Shown piece after piece: positions 9,704 through 17,870 of a DNA stretch of 64,000 bases; position 1 is the stretch's first letter, and each line of letters begins with the position of its first letter. Under the pieces are notes generated by a model. The model saw only the letters and a list, made by a program, of their open reading frames with translations. It did no database searches and was not told the DNA's origin. The DNA lies in the NCBI GenBank assembly GCA_036402115.1, contig DASWTM010000027.1, positions 109,131 to 173,130 on the forward strand, given 5' to 3'. This DNA comes from Chryseosolibacter sp036402115. GTDB taxonomy: Bacteria; Bacteroidota; Bacteroidia; Cytophagales; Cyclobacteriaceae. The translations under genes were made by a program, and so were the position numbers.

Positions 9704-10073
9704 ATTCTTCATCATTGTGTAATGATTTAAACCAAGAGCTGGCTCGTTATGAGGGCGACAACCCAAACTTTAACGAAATCTACAAGAAGCTTTTTTAGGT
9801 TGAAGACGTAAGGGCTAGAAGGACAATTTAAACTTTACCTTTTTTGGCCGGCAGACATGTCGCGTGCAATTCTTCTCTAGCTAATGGGAGGTTGTGGTTG
9901 ACTCCAAGGGCCAAAATTCATCAGATTCCAATGCCCAATCAGATTAAACAATTCAACCATCAGTCTTCGTATAACCCCTAAAACCTACTATTATGCAAAG
10001 GCTGTCGTTTACGGTCGGGTAAATTTGAAAAATTAGACTTTAGATTTTTGTTCTATAAAAAACGACTTTGAGA
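9704..10073 (+). other. AT-rich intergenic region, possible 32-codon overlapping frame
   Basis: No supported gene. A GTG frame at 9700-9798 overlaps the acyltransferase stop (GTGA) and could encode 32 residues containing LARYEGDNPNFNEIYKKLF, but nothing confirms it. Base composition turns AT-rich here and stays so to about 12.2 kb, which marks the left edge of a probable acquired segment. Confidence 0.4.
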
Positions 10074-10775
10074 ATGGTAGATCGAAAAAAACTCAAAGCC
10101 ACAACAGGGTTGTCGCTATATAAATCAATGATAAGAATCGAATTCGGGACAATGAGAGAATTCGTTGACGATATTAATAGGTTTCTGACCGGTGAGACAG
10201 AGCGTGTAAAAAAAAGAATAGAAGATGAAATAAAAGAATCTCCAGAACTAGCTAATGAAATCGTAGAGTATTCAATCGATGATCTAGTTAAGTACGGAGA
10301 AGAATTTGTTGGTATTCTTCTGAATTCGTCTTTGGTAGCTGCCTATTCTCTTTTTGAAAAATCACTCGTCAAGATTTGTGACTTGGCAGAGCACGAGTTT
10401 AACGTATCAAGATCAAAACTAAAAGGTAAGATTAGTATTATTGGAAGGTGCAAGGCATACATTCAAAATGATTTGAAAATCAGTTTGTCTGATCTGGACG
10501 CATCGTGGGATAAGATTGAACAATATCGTGAGGTTCGAAACTTGATTACCCACGAAGATAGTCGGATAAAGAAGGTTAAAGGCCAAACAATTGAACAGAA
10601 CAAGCTGTATCCCTATTTCGACTCGCAGAAAAAGAATATCAGCTTGAAACACTCAGGCAAGTTTTATATTTCAAATCATGCATATATTAATGAATTTTGT
10701 AACCTCGGTGAATCGTATTTGAATGATGTCATTTCACGGGTGAAAAGTCAATCAACTCAATCGTCTAAAATTTAG
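10074..10775 (+). CDS. HEPN-domain protein, RNase-like
   Basis: A TTG at 10068 is in frame, but the ATG at 10074 is preferred and gives 233 residues. The helical C-terminal half has the layout of a HEPN domain: VAAYSLFEKSLVKICDLAEH, a middle helix, then IEQYREVRNLITHED. RNLITH is the R-x4-H motif that forms the RNase site of active HEPN proteins. The N-terminal 70 residues are charged helices without a known domain. No nucleotidyltransferase partner lies beside it, but a membrane protein faces it from the other strand. It could be a stress, toxin or defence RNase. Confidence 0.72.
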   Translation: MVDRKKLKATTGLSLYKSMIRIEFGTMREFVDDINRFLTGETERVKKRIEDEIKESPELANEIVEYSIDDLVKYGEEFVGILLNSSLVAAYSLFEKSLVKICDLAEHEFNVSRSKLKGKISIIGRCKAYIQNDLKISLSDLDASWDKIEQYREVRNLITHEDSRIKKVKGQTIEQNKLYPYFDSQKKNISLKHSGKFYISNHAYINEFCNLGESYLNDVISRVKSQSTQSSKI

Positions 10776-10831
10776 AGTGTACGGTTAAGTCGTACAGAAA
10801 ATTCTTCTGCTGGATCAAAGGTGTTATTGTC

Positions 10832-11719
10832 TTAGTCACTTAATTTTTTTTCTGTATACTTAAATCCGACCTCTTTGTAATAATAAGTTTTCTTATACTC
10901 TGCGTCATTTATACCAAGAGATGTGGCCACCTCTTTATGATCTTTCAAAAATCTTAATCCATAGGCTTGTTGCTGACGTTTTGGAAGGAATACTTTCTCT
11001 AGACTTTTACCAATCAGTTCAGTTATTGATTTTGAATTAAGAACTGCTAACACTTTGTCTTTTGATATTTGGGTATTGTAAACGTTCCATATAGTTAAGA
11101 TGTCACCTCTACGTTCTATGTACATTTCTGCAATTCGCGTGAATTCATCGACTGTACCATAAGCGATAAAGTACTGTTCAACTCTTTGTTCGGCTGCGCT
11201 GGGAGGGCCGTCCATTGCGATACAGTCCTTATACACATTTAGAAAGAAGCGATCTAATTTTGGAGATTTACCTTGATAGTAAAGTACTTCCAGGATAACG
11301 TTCCTAATTTCAATATTGTTTACTACGTCATACATTTCAATCAATGAAGAAATGTGCTCTTTTGAAAGTTTAACGGTAGCTTTATTTGATAAAAGGTAAT
11401 CAGTAGAGCGTATTTGACGATGTATATCCGAACTTGCCAAGCTATCTATATAGTACTGTATTGACCGTTGCCGATCTGATTCAATATAGTCAGCAATTCT
11501 TTTATCCATCGTGGCTTCCAATTTGTCAACTGCATCTTGTGATGGTTTTATTCCAAAAAAATAAACAGCAAAACTTCCTGCCCCTATTAGAATTGCAACT
11601 AACACACCAATCGAAGTTATTGATGCATTTAGGAATGAGATTGTATTTGACGCGTCCCGTAAACGCTTTTCATACCGTGCCTCGATATCAGAAATCGATT
11701 CTTTTTTTATTTTAGCCAT
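10832..11719 (-). CDS. Single-pass membrane protein with coiled coil, unknown function
   Basis: 295 residues. A short cytoplasmic N-terminus (MAKIKKESISDIEARYEKRL) leads into one strong membrane segment at about 35-56 (SIGVLVAILIGAGSFAVYFF). A likely coiled coil follows at about 60-90 and then a helical C-terminal domain of 200 residues. I do not recognise the family. It converges with the HEPN gene across 56 bases, and both share the same AT-rich composition, so they probably arrived together. It might be a membrane partner or effector of the HEPN protein. Confidence 0.65.
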   Translation of the reverse strand: MAKIKKESISDIEARYEKRLRDASNTISFLNASITSIGVLVAILIGAGSFAVYFFGIKPSQDAVDKLEATMDKRIADYIESDRQRSIQYYIDSLASSDIHRQIRSTDYLLSNKATVKLSKEHISSLIEMYDVVNNIEIRNVILEVLYYQGKSPKLDRFFLNVYKDCIAMDGPPSAAEQRVEQYFIAYGTVDEFTRIAEMYIERRGDILTIWNVYNTQISKDKVLAVLNSKSITELIGKSLEKVFLPKRQQQAYGLRFLKDHKEVATSLGINDAEYKKTYYYKEVGFKYTEKKLSD

Positions 11720-12389
11720 GTACTTCTTTTAGGATTAGTCGAGAAAACACACCGGTCGCAAATATTTGAGGATGGGCAAACGAACATGGTAAAAAAAGTT
11801 CTCACCCTTCTAGCTGAAGCGCTTAGTTGTAGTCTCGCTTTATTCAGCTACTTTGGTTCTCTAACCCCGATGGTTCGAAGGAACAGTAGGCAAGAAATTG
11901 AAGATAATGAAAGGTTCGGATATAATCCAAAGATTCAAACGACATGTGCGTTTCAATTTTGCTAAATCCACCGGTGTACGACAGTGAATCTATCAACAAT
12001 TTCAACGGTCGTTGGCAATCGTGATTGTTGCCACATATTTATACTCGCGTATGAAATTTCTGACTTCGATTTTAATTTTTAATTCTACGTGTGTTTTATA
12101 GTGTGATAATGAAAAGGCGAATCACCGATTGCCGTAACAAGTGCTTTTGATGTGCACAGAAAAAACAATGCAGCGTAAAAGTTTTACAGAGGCTGCGTGC
12201 CACTGTACACTTAGTCAGCCTCTCCACCGTCAGCCATTAGAAACCTATCACCGATGCCTGTTGCAAACCCGGTGCAGCTAACTTTCCACGGTCTTAATCT
12301 CTCGCCTGACCGGGGCTGCCCAACCACTGGCAGGAAACCTTTGAGATGCAGTGGCAGCGAAGCGATACCTTGTGTAAAACATTTTCCTT
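11720..12389 (+). other. Intergenic region between the AT-rich insert and the SnoaL-like gene
   Basis: Mostly without genes, apart from a doubtful 59-codon frame at 11786-11965. AT content drops near 12.2 kb, which may mark the right edge of the acquired segment. No repeats or attachment-site-like direct repeats were found by eye. Confidence 0.4.
11786..11965 (+). CDS. Possible small membrane peptide (59 aa), doubtful
   Basis: An ATG frame encodes 59 residues starting MVKKVLTLLAEALSCSLALF, a basic start followed by a hydrophobic stretch that could be a membrane or signal segment. The rest is charged and polar (RRNSRQEIEDNERFGY). No family is recognised, no ribosome-binding site is visible and it lies alone between larger genes. 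I list it only because it is divergent from the membrane protein at 11719 and could share its regulatory region. Confidence 0.2.
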   Translation: MVKKVLTLLAEALSCSLALFSYFGSLTPMVRRNSRQEIEDNERFGYNPKIQTTCAFQFC

Positions 12390-12860
12390 ATGAGCAGAGT
12401 GATTCGATGCTTCACGCTGTGTACAGCGTTGCTCGGGTGTGCTGCGGTCGCCGTTGCGCAGCAACCCAATGACGATGAAATGGCTATCCGGGCAATATTT
12501 GCGGATTTCGAAAAAGGCTACAATGACAATAACCCGGACATGGTCATGCAGCATTATTCGAAAGACCTTATTGTCAGTTACCCGGGCGTGGACGATACCG
12601 ACTACGAAGGCTTTAAAAAAGCTTACGCTGAAATGGCAAAAAGCACTGTGAAAAAAAAGACCACTCCCGTGATCGATGAGATCGTTGTTTCAGGAACCCT
12701 GGCCATGGTACGGATGGAATGGCATACAATCATATATGGTGAGAACGGAAAGACGTTGAGAAAAGCCGAAGATCTCCAGATTTTTCGTAAGGAAAACGGC
12801 GCCTGGAAATTCTTCCGCGGGATGTGGTTTCACCTCAAGCCCGTGCCTGTGAAAGAATAA
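12390..12860 (+). CDS. Secreted SnoaL-like / DUF4440 (NTF2-fold) protein
   Basis: 156 residues with a signal peptide ending AAVAVAQQ. The mature part is an NTF2-like cone. AIRAIFADFEKGYNDNNPDM is the first helix pair, MQHYSKDLIVSYPG the pocket loop, and MVRMEWHTIIYGENG with GAWKFFRGMW the sheet. This matches SnoaL-like/DUF4440 proteins, which bind small molecules and sometimes act as isomerases or dehydratases. The ligand is unknown. The protein would be periplasmic. There is no operon partner; the frames beyond its stop are not convincing. Confidence 0.8.
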   Translation: MSRVIRCFTLCTALLGCAAVAVAQQPNDDEMAIRAIFADFEKGYNDNNPDMVMQHYSKDLIVSYPGVDDTDYEGFKKAYAEMAKSTVKKKTTPVIDEIVVSGTLAMVRMEWHTIIYGENGKTLRKAEDLQIFRKENGAWKFFRGMWFHLKPVPVKE

Positions 12861-13069
12861 CCGCGGCGGATCGTGGAGTCAAAATGGAGAGCATTCCCGG
12901 AGCCCGAGAGTCGTCTTTAAAACAATCCGATTCATTGCTGATGATTTTGATTACTACTTCAGCCCCGCAGTATGCTTCTAATGCACAGCGCCGCAATTCA
13001 GTGTTCTTTTATGAAAAGCATTCTGCTTCCCTACCCCCTTACCTCCATTTCATGAACGGACAACTCCTT

Positions 13070-13581
13070 CTACCAGGGGCGGCCATTTAGATTAATCTCT
13101 TGTGCATCTATTGGCGGACCTGCCGTCAGCAACATTGTATTGCACTGCCACAAGCGCGTTCCGTTACCCTGGCTAAAGTAAACCGGGCAGGTTATACGGT
13201 ACCAGCCAATCCTTTCATAAAACTTAACCAGGTTGTCTGCACACAGCAGGAGTCCCAGGTCGCAGTGCAATCCCCTGAACAGAAAATCAGACGAAGCATT
13301 CATTAGTTCAGATGCATATCCTTTACCTCTGTACTTTGTGGGAGTGATTACATTGTTAATGCCACCGGCGTGCAGCGGCTGCCCATCAAGAAATATAGTC
13401 CGCTCAACTACATTTGCGAAACTTGCTACTCACGGCCATCGTATTTAATCAGTGTCCAGTCAGGGATAGCCCACTCGGTTTCTCTTACCACCGGAACACT
13501 CCCAAACTCTGCGTTAATCAATTGCCGGAGCTGAGCGTCCACTTCGTTATCCAACTGACTATGTTTTTTTATGTCGATCAT
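13070..13581 (-). pseudogene. GNAT acetyltransferase pseudogene (one frameshift)
   Basis: Read from 13581 on the minus strand, the frame gives MIDIKKHSQLDNEVDAQLRQ through EWAIPDWTLIKYDGRE and then hits TAG at 13426-13428. Shifting frame by one base there restores VASFANVVERTIF, LHAGGINNVIT and YRGKGYASELM. The last is the acetyl-CoA motif A (R-x-x-G-x-A). It continues through LGLLLC, VKFYERIGW and EINLNGRPW to a stop at 13070. The whole is a complete N-acetyltransferase of about 170 residues, close in layout to AAC(2')-like GNATs, broken by a single-base loss near 13429. It is either a young pseudogene or a sequencing error. Confidence 0.8.
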
Positions 13582-13962
13582 TTTCGTGCTTCAATCATTA
13601 TGAAATCTAGGTAAAGTCCTCAGGAAGAAAAAACTGACTTGGTTAGTGGTTAGGTTGTTTCTTCAGTTTGATGCAATACAACCGGCGGACAGTTCCGTCA
13701 GGTTTAACTTCGGCCGTCATTGAAGCTGTACAAGGAATTTTCGTACAGTCATTTTTGCTGCTGATCTCATACATAGAACATAAGTGACATGAAATACCAT
13801 TACGCTATTGTGTTTTCATCACTCCGCGCGAAGTGATGAATATCCGATGAATGAAAATAATTGCATGAAACCATTCACCAGGCGGTTGTGATAAATACCA
13901 CGGCACGGGTTAAACGGTTCGATTTGAGAATCTATATCTTGATTTTTATAACAAACCTAACT
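13582..13962 (+). other. Intergenic region, nothing recognised
   Basis: About 380 bases between the GNAT pseudogene and the DUF2911 gene. No gene, repeat or clear hairpin was seen. It probably contains the promoter of the DUF2911 gene. Confidence 0.4.
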
Positions 13963-15084
13963 ATGAAAAAACATTTTATCATCGTCGTGCTTGTCGTGCT
14001 GGCGGGGGCAGCATTTGCGCAAGGGGTCACGGTTCCCCCCAGCGGAGGAAATCAAAAATCGAGTGTAACCCAGTGGATAGGTCCGGTGTCAGTTACCATC
14101 AATTATTCGAGCCCGAATGTGACTGCACCCAACGGCGAAAACCGGACCGGAAAAATATGGGGCGGTGTGGCTCACTACGGTTTGATTGATCAGGGATTTG
14201 GTTCTTCTAAAGCTGCGCCATATCGCGCAGGGGCCAATGAAAACACCACGATCTCATTTTCGCATGATGTTCAAATTGACGGAAAGAAAATAAAGGCTGG
14301 CACATATGGTTTATTTCTCATCGTGCAAAAGGAGGGACCCTACACCTGGATATTGTCCAACAATTCACAAAGCTGGGGCAGCTTCTTTTATAATCCGGAA
14401 GAAGATGCACTCCGCTCCGAATCAACGCCAACCGATGCGGCTTATACCGAGTACCTGACATTCGGGTTTGATACGAGGGAACTCACCACAGCCACAGCAT
14501 TTCTTCAATGGGAGAACAAACGCGTGCCTTTAAAGATCGACGTTCCCAACGCCAGGGAATTATACGTGGACATAATCCGCAATGAACTCCGAAGCGCAAA
14601 GGGATTCGACTATCGTAACATCCAGACTGCAGTCAACTTCTGTGTTCAGAACAGGATCAATCTTGAAGAAGCACTGACATGGGCCGAGTATGCTATTTCT
14701 TCGCCTGTAGGCACTGAAGATTTCGGGAGCCTGCGGACAAAGGCCTCTGTGTTGAACGCGCTTAACCGCGAAGCAGAAGCGGAGGTGATTATGCAGCAGG
14801 CTTTAAATCACCCCACCGCAGATGTGTCCGCCATCCATCAGTATGCCCGCTCGCTGCTTCAGGCGGGAAAAAAGGAAAAAGCGCTCGAAATCTTTAAACT
14901 GAATCGCCAGCGCCATCCTCAGGACAAGTTCACTACTTTCGTTGGCCTGGCTCGCGGTTACGCAGCCATCGGGGATAACAAAAACGCAATAAAAAATTGG
15001 GAGATGGCACTTAAGAATCTTCCCGACAACCAGAAACAGAATCTTGCAGCTTATGAAGCCGAAGTGAAAAAACTTAAAGGTTAG
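13963..15084 (+). CDS. Secreted DUF2911 protein with TPR-like C-terminus
   Basis: The frame is open from 13861, but the ATG at 13963 starts a clean signal peptide (MKKHFIIVVLVVLAGAAFAQ). The mature N-terminal half (about 25-200) is a DUF2911 domain: VTINYSSPNV, GKIWGGVAHYG, YRAGANENTTISFS, IKAGTYGLFLI and NSQSWGSFFYNPEEDALR. The C-terminal 170 residues are helical pairs (YARSLLQAGKKEKALEIFK, GLARGYAAIGDNKNAI) resembling TPR repeats. DUF2911 proteins are common exported proteins of Bacteroidota without a known activity. A terminator follows. Confidence 0.88.
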   Translation: MKKHFIIVVLVVLAGAAFAQGVTVPPSGGNQKSSVTQWIGPVSVTINYSSPNVTAPNGENRTGKIWGGVAHYGLIDQGFGSSKAAPYRAGANENTTISFSHDVQIDGKKIKAGTYGLFLIVQKEGPYTWILSNNSQSWGSFFYNPEEDALRSESTPTDAAYTEYLTFGFDTRELTTATAFLQWENKRVPLKIDVPNARELYVDIIRNELRSAKGFDYRNIQTAVNFCVQNRINLEEALTWAEYAISSPVGTEDFGSLRTKASVLNALNREAEAEVIMQQALNHPTADVSAIHQYARSLLQAGKKEKALEIFKLNRQRHPQDKFTTFVGLARGYAAIGDNKNAIKNWEMALKNLPDNQKQNLAAYEAEVKKLKG

Positions 15085-15113
15085 CATCCTACTGATAACT
15101 CGTTCAATTTTGA

Positions 15114-15147
15114 AAATCCACTTCCTCAGCAGGTAGTGGATTTTTTT
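15114..15147 (+). terminator. Rho-independent terminator
   Basis: Arms AAATCCACT (15114-15122) and AGTGGATTT (15135-15143) enclose a smaller CCT/AGG pair and run into a T-tract (15141-15147), 30 bases after the DUF2911 stop. Confidence 0.85.
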
Positions 15148-15323
15148 GTGGCCTTGGTCTGCCGTTCAGGAAGAGTATCGTGTCACAGCGAAAGTCGCCC
15201 CGAACGGTTCTCATCCTATCTGTTCAACGATTGTATAAGCCGTTCATCAGAAATACAAGACGAAATTTTTGATCCGACATAGGGTAGCTGGCCTTTAGCA
15301 GGAGTACTGTAGGAGGAAGTATT

Positions 15324-15899
15324 ATGAATTCTCAGGTCTTAATTGAAAGCTTGCAGTCGATTGTTCCTTTGCCTGAACCAGTCATCAGGCAAATTCACCA
15401 GATGCTTGTGCCGATCCGGCTCCCGAAAAATTTTCGGATTCTGGAAGCCCCGAAAGTCTCCGACCATGTTTATTTCATCAACTCAGGTTCTGCCATGAGC
15501 TTTACTTTTGATGAGGGAAAGAAGCAGGTCGAATGGCTTTGGAAATCCGGCCAGCTTATTATTTCACCCAAAAGCTTTTTCGAACGCGTGCCCTCGCACG
15601 AATTCCTCCAGTTGCTCGACGATGCAGAGCTGCTTTGCATGAGCTATGAAAATGTCTCTTTTCTTTTAAACGAGTTTCCGCAGATACGCATCGCTCATCA
15701 GGTCATCATGACCAAATATTATCAGCAATGCAGGCAGCGCTTGAGGGACATGCAACGGCTTACAGCCAGGGAGCGCTATGAGAAGCTGGTGAGCAGTTTT
15801 CCGCGGATTGGTCAATTGCTCCCGCAGGAGCAAATCGCATCCTATCTTGGGATAACGCCCCAGAGTTTAAGCCGGATTAAACGTGAAAGTCGCTTTTGA
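15324..15899 (+). CDS. Crp/Fnr-family transcription regulator
   Basis: 191 residues. The N-terminal 120 form a cyclic-nucleotide-binding fold (FRILEAPKVSDHVYFINSG, VEWLWKSGQLI, LQLLDDAELLCMSYENV). The C-terminus is a winged helix with IASYLGITPQSLSRIKR as recognition helix. No cysteine cluster or clear cNMP phosphate cassette is seen, so the signal is unknown. Such short Crp-like regulators in Bacteroidota often answer redox or nitrosative stress. The start is supported by AGGAGG at a good distance upstream, an unusually strong ribosome-binding site for this phylum. It precedes the MauE cassette on the same strand. Confidence 0.9.
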   Translation: MNSQVLIESLQSIVPLPEPVIRQIHQMLVPIRLPKNFRILEAPKVSDHVYFINSGSAMSFTFDEGKKQVEWLWKSGQLIISPKSFFERVPSHEFLQLLDDAELLCMSYENVSFLLNEFPQIRIAHQVIMTKYYQQCRQRLRDMQRLTARERYEKLVSSFPRIGQLLPQEQIASYLGITPQSLSRIKRESRF

Positions 15900-16026
15900 G
15901 TACACCCGCGCTTTTTTGGTGGCCACTTCCATGGTTTAAATACTGCAAATTGTTAAGTGCCTTCTGATCTTTTGATAAGCGATTCCCCGACCATGACCTG
16001 CTACATTTAATCACACATTTAAAGCT

Positions 16027-16458
16027 ATGTGTATGGTACGGACAATCATACTCGAAGTCGCCCGGCTTACAATCATTGTTGTATTCTGTTATGCTGCCGT
16101 AAGCAAGTTGCTTGACTTTCCGCGATTCACAATTCAGGTATCCCAGTCTCCGCTGCTCACAGGGTTTGGGGATGTGATCCCGGCAACGGTCATCGCCTCC
16201 GAAATGATTGTATGTGTACTCCTCGTCATGAATCGCACCAGACTGGCTGGCTTCTGTCTGGCGTACACGATCATGGTTGCCTTTACAGCGTATATCATTG
16301 TAATTCTGAATTTCAGTCCGTTCATTCCATGCTCATGCGGCGGAATACTGGAAAAACTTAACTGGAATGAGCACCTGATTTTTAATGTCGTCCTCACGGC
16401 CTTTGCGCTTACAGCAATGGTCCTGCAAACCCGAATGACACCAAAACACCTGATATGA
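16027..16458 (+). CDS. MauE/DoxX-type redox-associated membrane protein (cassette A)
   Basis: 143 residues, four membrane segments. The first carries VVFCYAAVSKLLDF, typical of DoxX/MauE, and the loop before the last segment has IPCSCGGILEKLNWNEH. The C-x-C-G-G motif is the probable redox pair. MauE-type proteins support disulfide formation or cofactor maturation in exported proteins. The stop overlaps the beta-propeller start by four bases (ATGA). A paralogue with the motif IPCACGG lies at 50676-51125 in a matching neighbourhood. It may oxidise cysteines of the DUF6520 peptide encoded two genes downstream; that link is inferred. Confidence 0.82.
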   Translation: MCMVRTIILEVARLTIIVVFCYAAVSKLLDFPRFTIQVSQSPLLTGFGDVIPATVIASEMIVCVLLVMNRTRLAGFCLAYTIMVAFTAYIIVILNFSPFIPCSCGGILEKLNWNEHLIFNVVLTAFALTAMVLQTRMTPKHLI

Positions 16459-17510
16459 GAAGAATATTTATTCCGGCGGTGCTCTGCACAATTTTCCCGA
16501 TCGCACTTGTGCTTGCACTTTTTTCCGTTTCAGATCACATGCTCCGCCATCATAATGGTTTTGTCCGCCAAATTCCTCCACACGTGGCAGAAGTACAGGG
16601 AAGTATTGACCTGGGATTTAATTCCTATTACCTGGCCGGTGCTTCAGGTACGACCGCTTTTCTCGGTAATACGACGGCACCGCTTCACATGTTAAAAGTT
16701 GATGTGACGGCGCTCGACACCCAGCATTGCAGGATACAAATTAATCTGCCGGACCTCTCTACACTCTGGTTTCTGAAACTCCGGGTTGATTCCACGCAGT
16801 TTTACCTGGCCGATGGAACAGTGCCTGTTATTTACTCAGGATCAATTCATGATTTGAAGGCCCGGCGTACTTCCTTCGACCAGGCTTTTTTCGTCGACTT
16901 TCAGCCTGTGTCGCAGGATCGAATTGTGATGCGCTCGGCGATGGCCGGGACCGCTGAGTATGAACTGGCGATTCAGACGGAGACTGAGCGCAACGTCAGG
17001 ATTCAGAAGGATGTACTCGAAAAGCAGGTTGACGGGCATTTCTGTGTCGATGGCATGCTGCACTTCAGCAGGTCCCTGGCGCGACTCGTTTACGTGTACT
17101 ATTACCGGAACCAGTATATCGTGACCGATACCAGTCTTAACGTGATCGGCCGGACCACAACAATTGATACGGTAAGTAAGGCGAAAATCGCGCTGGGTCA
17201 TATCTCATCTGAAAAGTCCGTCACCTTTAGCGCGCCTCCGGTCTTTGTCAACAAGCAGAGCGCCGTCGATGGAAAGTTCCTTTATATACATTCACCGGCG
17301 ATGGCCGAAAATGAAGTTGCAGAGCCTTTCCAACGGGTATCCGTTATTGATGTGTACAACCTGGAAACTAACCGGTATGTATTCAGTTTTTACCTGCCGC
17401 ATCATCAGGGAAAAGAAGTGCGCGACCTTGTTGTGCGCGGCGGAATACTGACCACATTATCGGGCTCTTCCCTCGTAACCTATAAACTCGCCACCCATTA
17501 TTTTAAGTAA
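16455..17510 (+). CDS. Beta-propeller-like exported protein (cassette A)
   Basis: 351 residues with an N-terminal membrane/signal segment (IFIPAVLCTIFPIALVLALF). The rest is repeated beta-strand units without a strong single-domain signature. The end (SVIDVYNLETNRYVFSFYLP) aligns by eye with the end of the protein at 51109-52113 (VDVYDSNTGRYLRTFYIP), which has clearer six-bladed NHL-like propeller features. The two are therefore paralogues. It probably faces the periplasm. It is translationally coupled to MauE and followed 83 bases later by the DUF6520 peptide. Function is unknown. Confidence 0.7.
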   Translation: MRRIFIPAVLCTIFPIALVLALFSVSDHMLRHHNGFVRQIPPHVAEVQGSIDLGFNSYYLAGASGTTAFLGNTTAPLHMLKVDVTALDTQHCRIQINLPDLSTLWFLKLRVDSTQFYLADGTVPVIYSGSIHDLKARRTSFDQAFFVDFQPVSQDRIVMRSAMAGTAEYELAIQTETERNVRIQKDVLEKQVDGHFCVDGMLHFSRSLARLVYVYYYRNQYIVTDTSLNVIGRTTTIDTVSKAKIALGHISSEKSVTFSAPPVFVNKQSAVDGKFLYIHSPAMAENEVAEPFQRVSVIDVYNLETNRYVFSFYLPHHQGKEVRDLVVRGGILTTLSGSSLVTYKLATHYFK

Positions 17511-17593
17511 AGATCTTATACATGTAAAGCAGGTTTTAGTGATCGTTACCTGGTACAAATACGATCCCCAACGTTTCAATAAATTTTAACATT

Positions 17594-17833
17594 ATGAAAA
17601 AGACTAAGGGTATTCTAAGCGTAGTGGCATTCGTACTCGCTGTCGGTGGTGCATTTGCCACCGCACTGAATCCTCCGGTGCAAGGTTACGTGTTCAACGG
17701 TATCAGCTGCCAGGAATCGACCTTTGAGTGCAGCGGAATTGGTCCTGAATGTAAGGACATGCAAAATCGCCTTGTTGGCAACAGCGCGCTGTGGAACGGT
17801 ACTTCCTGTGGCAGCCCGTTGCGCCATCAGTAG
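17594..17833 (+). CDS. DUF6520-family small secreted peptide (cassette A)
   Basis: 79 residues. The signal peptide runs to GGAFATALNPPVQGYV, a layout typical of DUF6520 peptides in Bacteroidota. The mature part holds four cysteines (ISCQESTFEC, GPEC, GTSC) that could form two disulfides. Being small, exported and cysteine-bearing, it is a natural client for the MauE-like protein two genes upstream. A strong hairpin follows eight bases after the stop. No activity is established for the family. Confidence 0.75.
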   Translation: MKKTKGILSVVAFVLAVGGAFATALNPPVQGYVFNGISCQESTFECSGIGPECKDMQNRLVGNSALWNGTSCGSPLRHQ

Positions 17834-17840
17834 TTGAAAT

Positions 17841-17867
17841 GGATGACAGGCGTTGCGCCTGTCATCC
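17841..17867. terminator. Bidirectional hairpin between convergent genes
   Basis: Perfect 12-base arms, GGATGACAGGCG (17841-17852) and CGCCTGTCATCC (17856-17867), with a TTG loop. It lies between the stop of the DUF6520 peptide (17833) and the stop of the minus-strand thioredoxin gene (17871). The T-tract after it is weak in both directions. Confidence 0.75.
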
Positions 17868-17870
17868 CTC

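Noticed and set aside
10074..11719. HEPN-MNT toxin-antitoxin pair
   Set aside because: The neighbouring protein is a membrane coiled-coil protein, with no nucleotidyltransferase GS-x-D-x-D motif.
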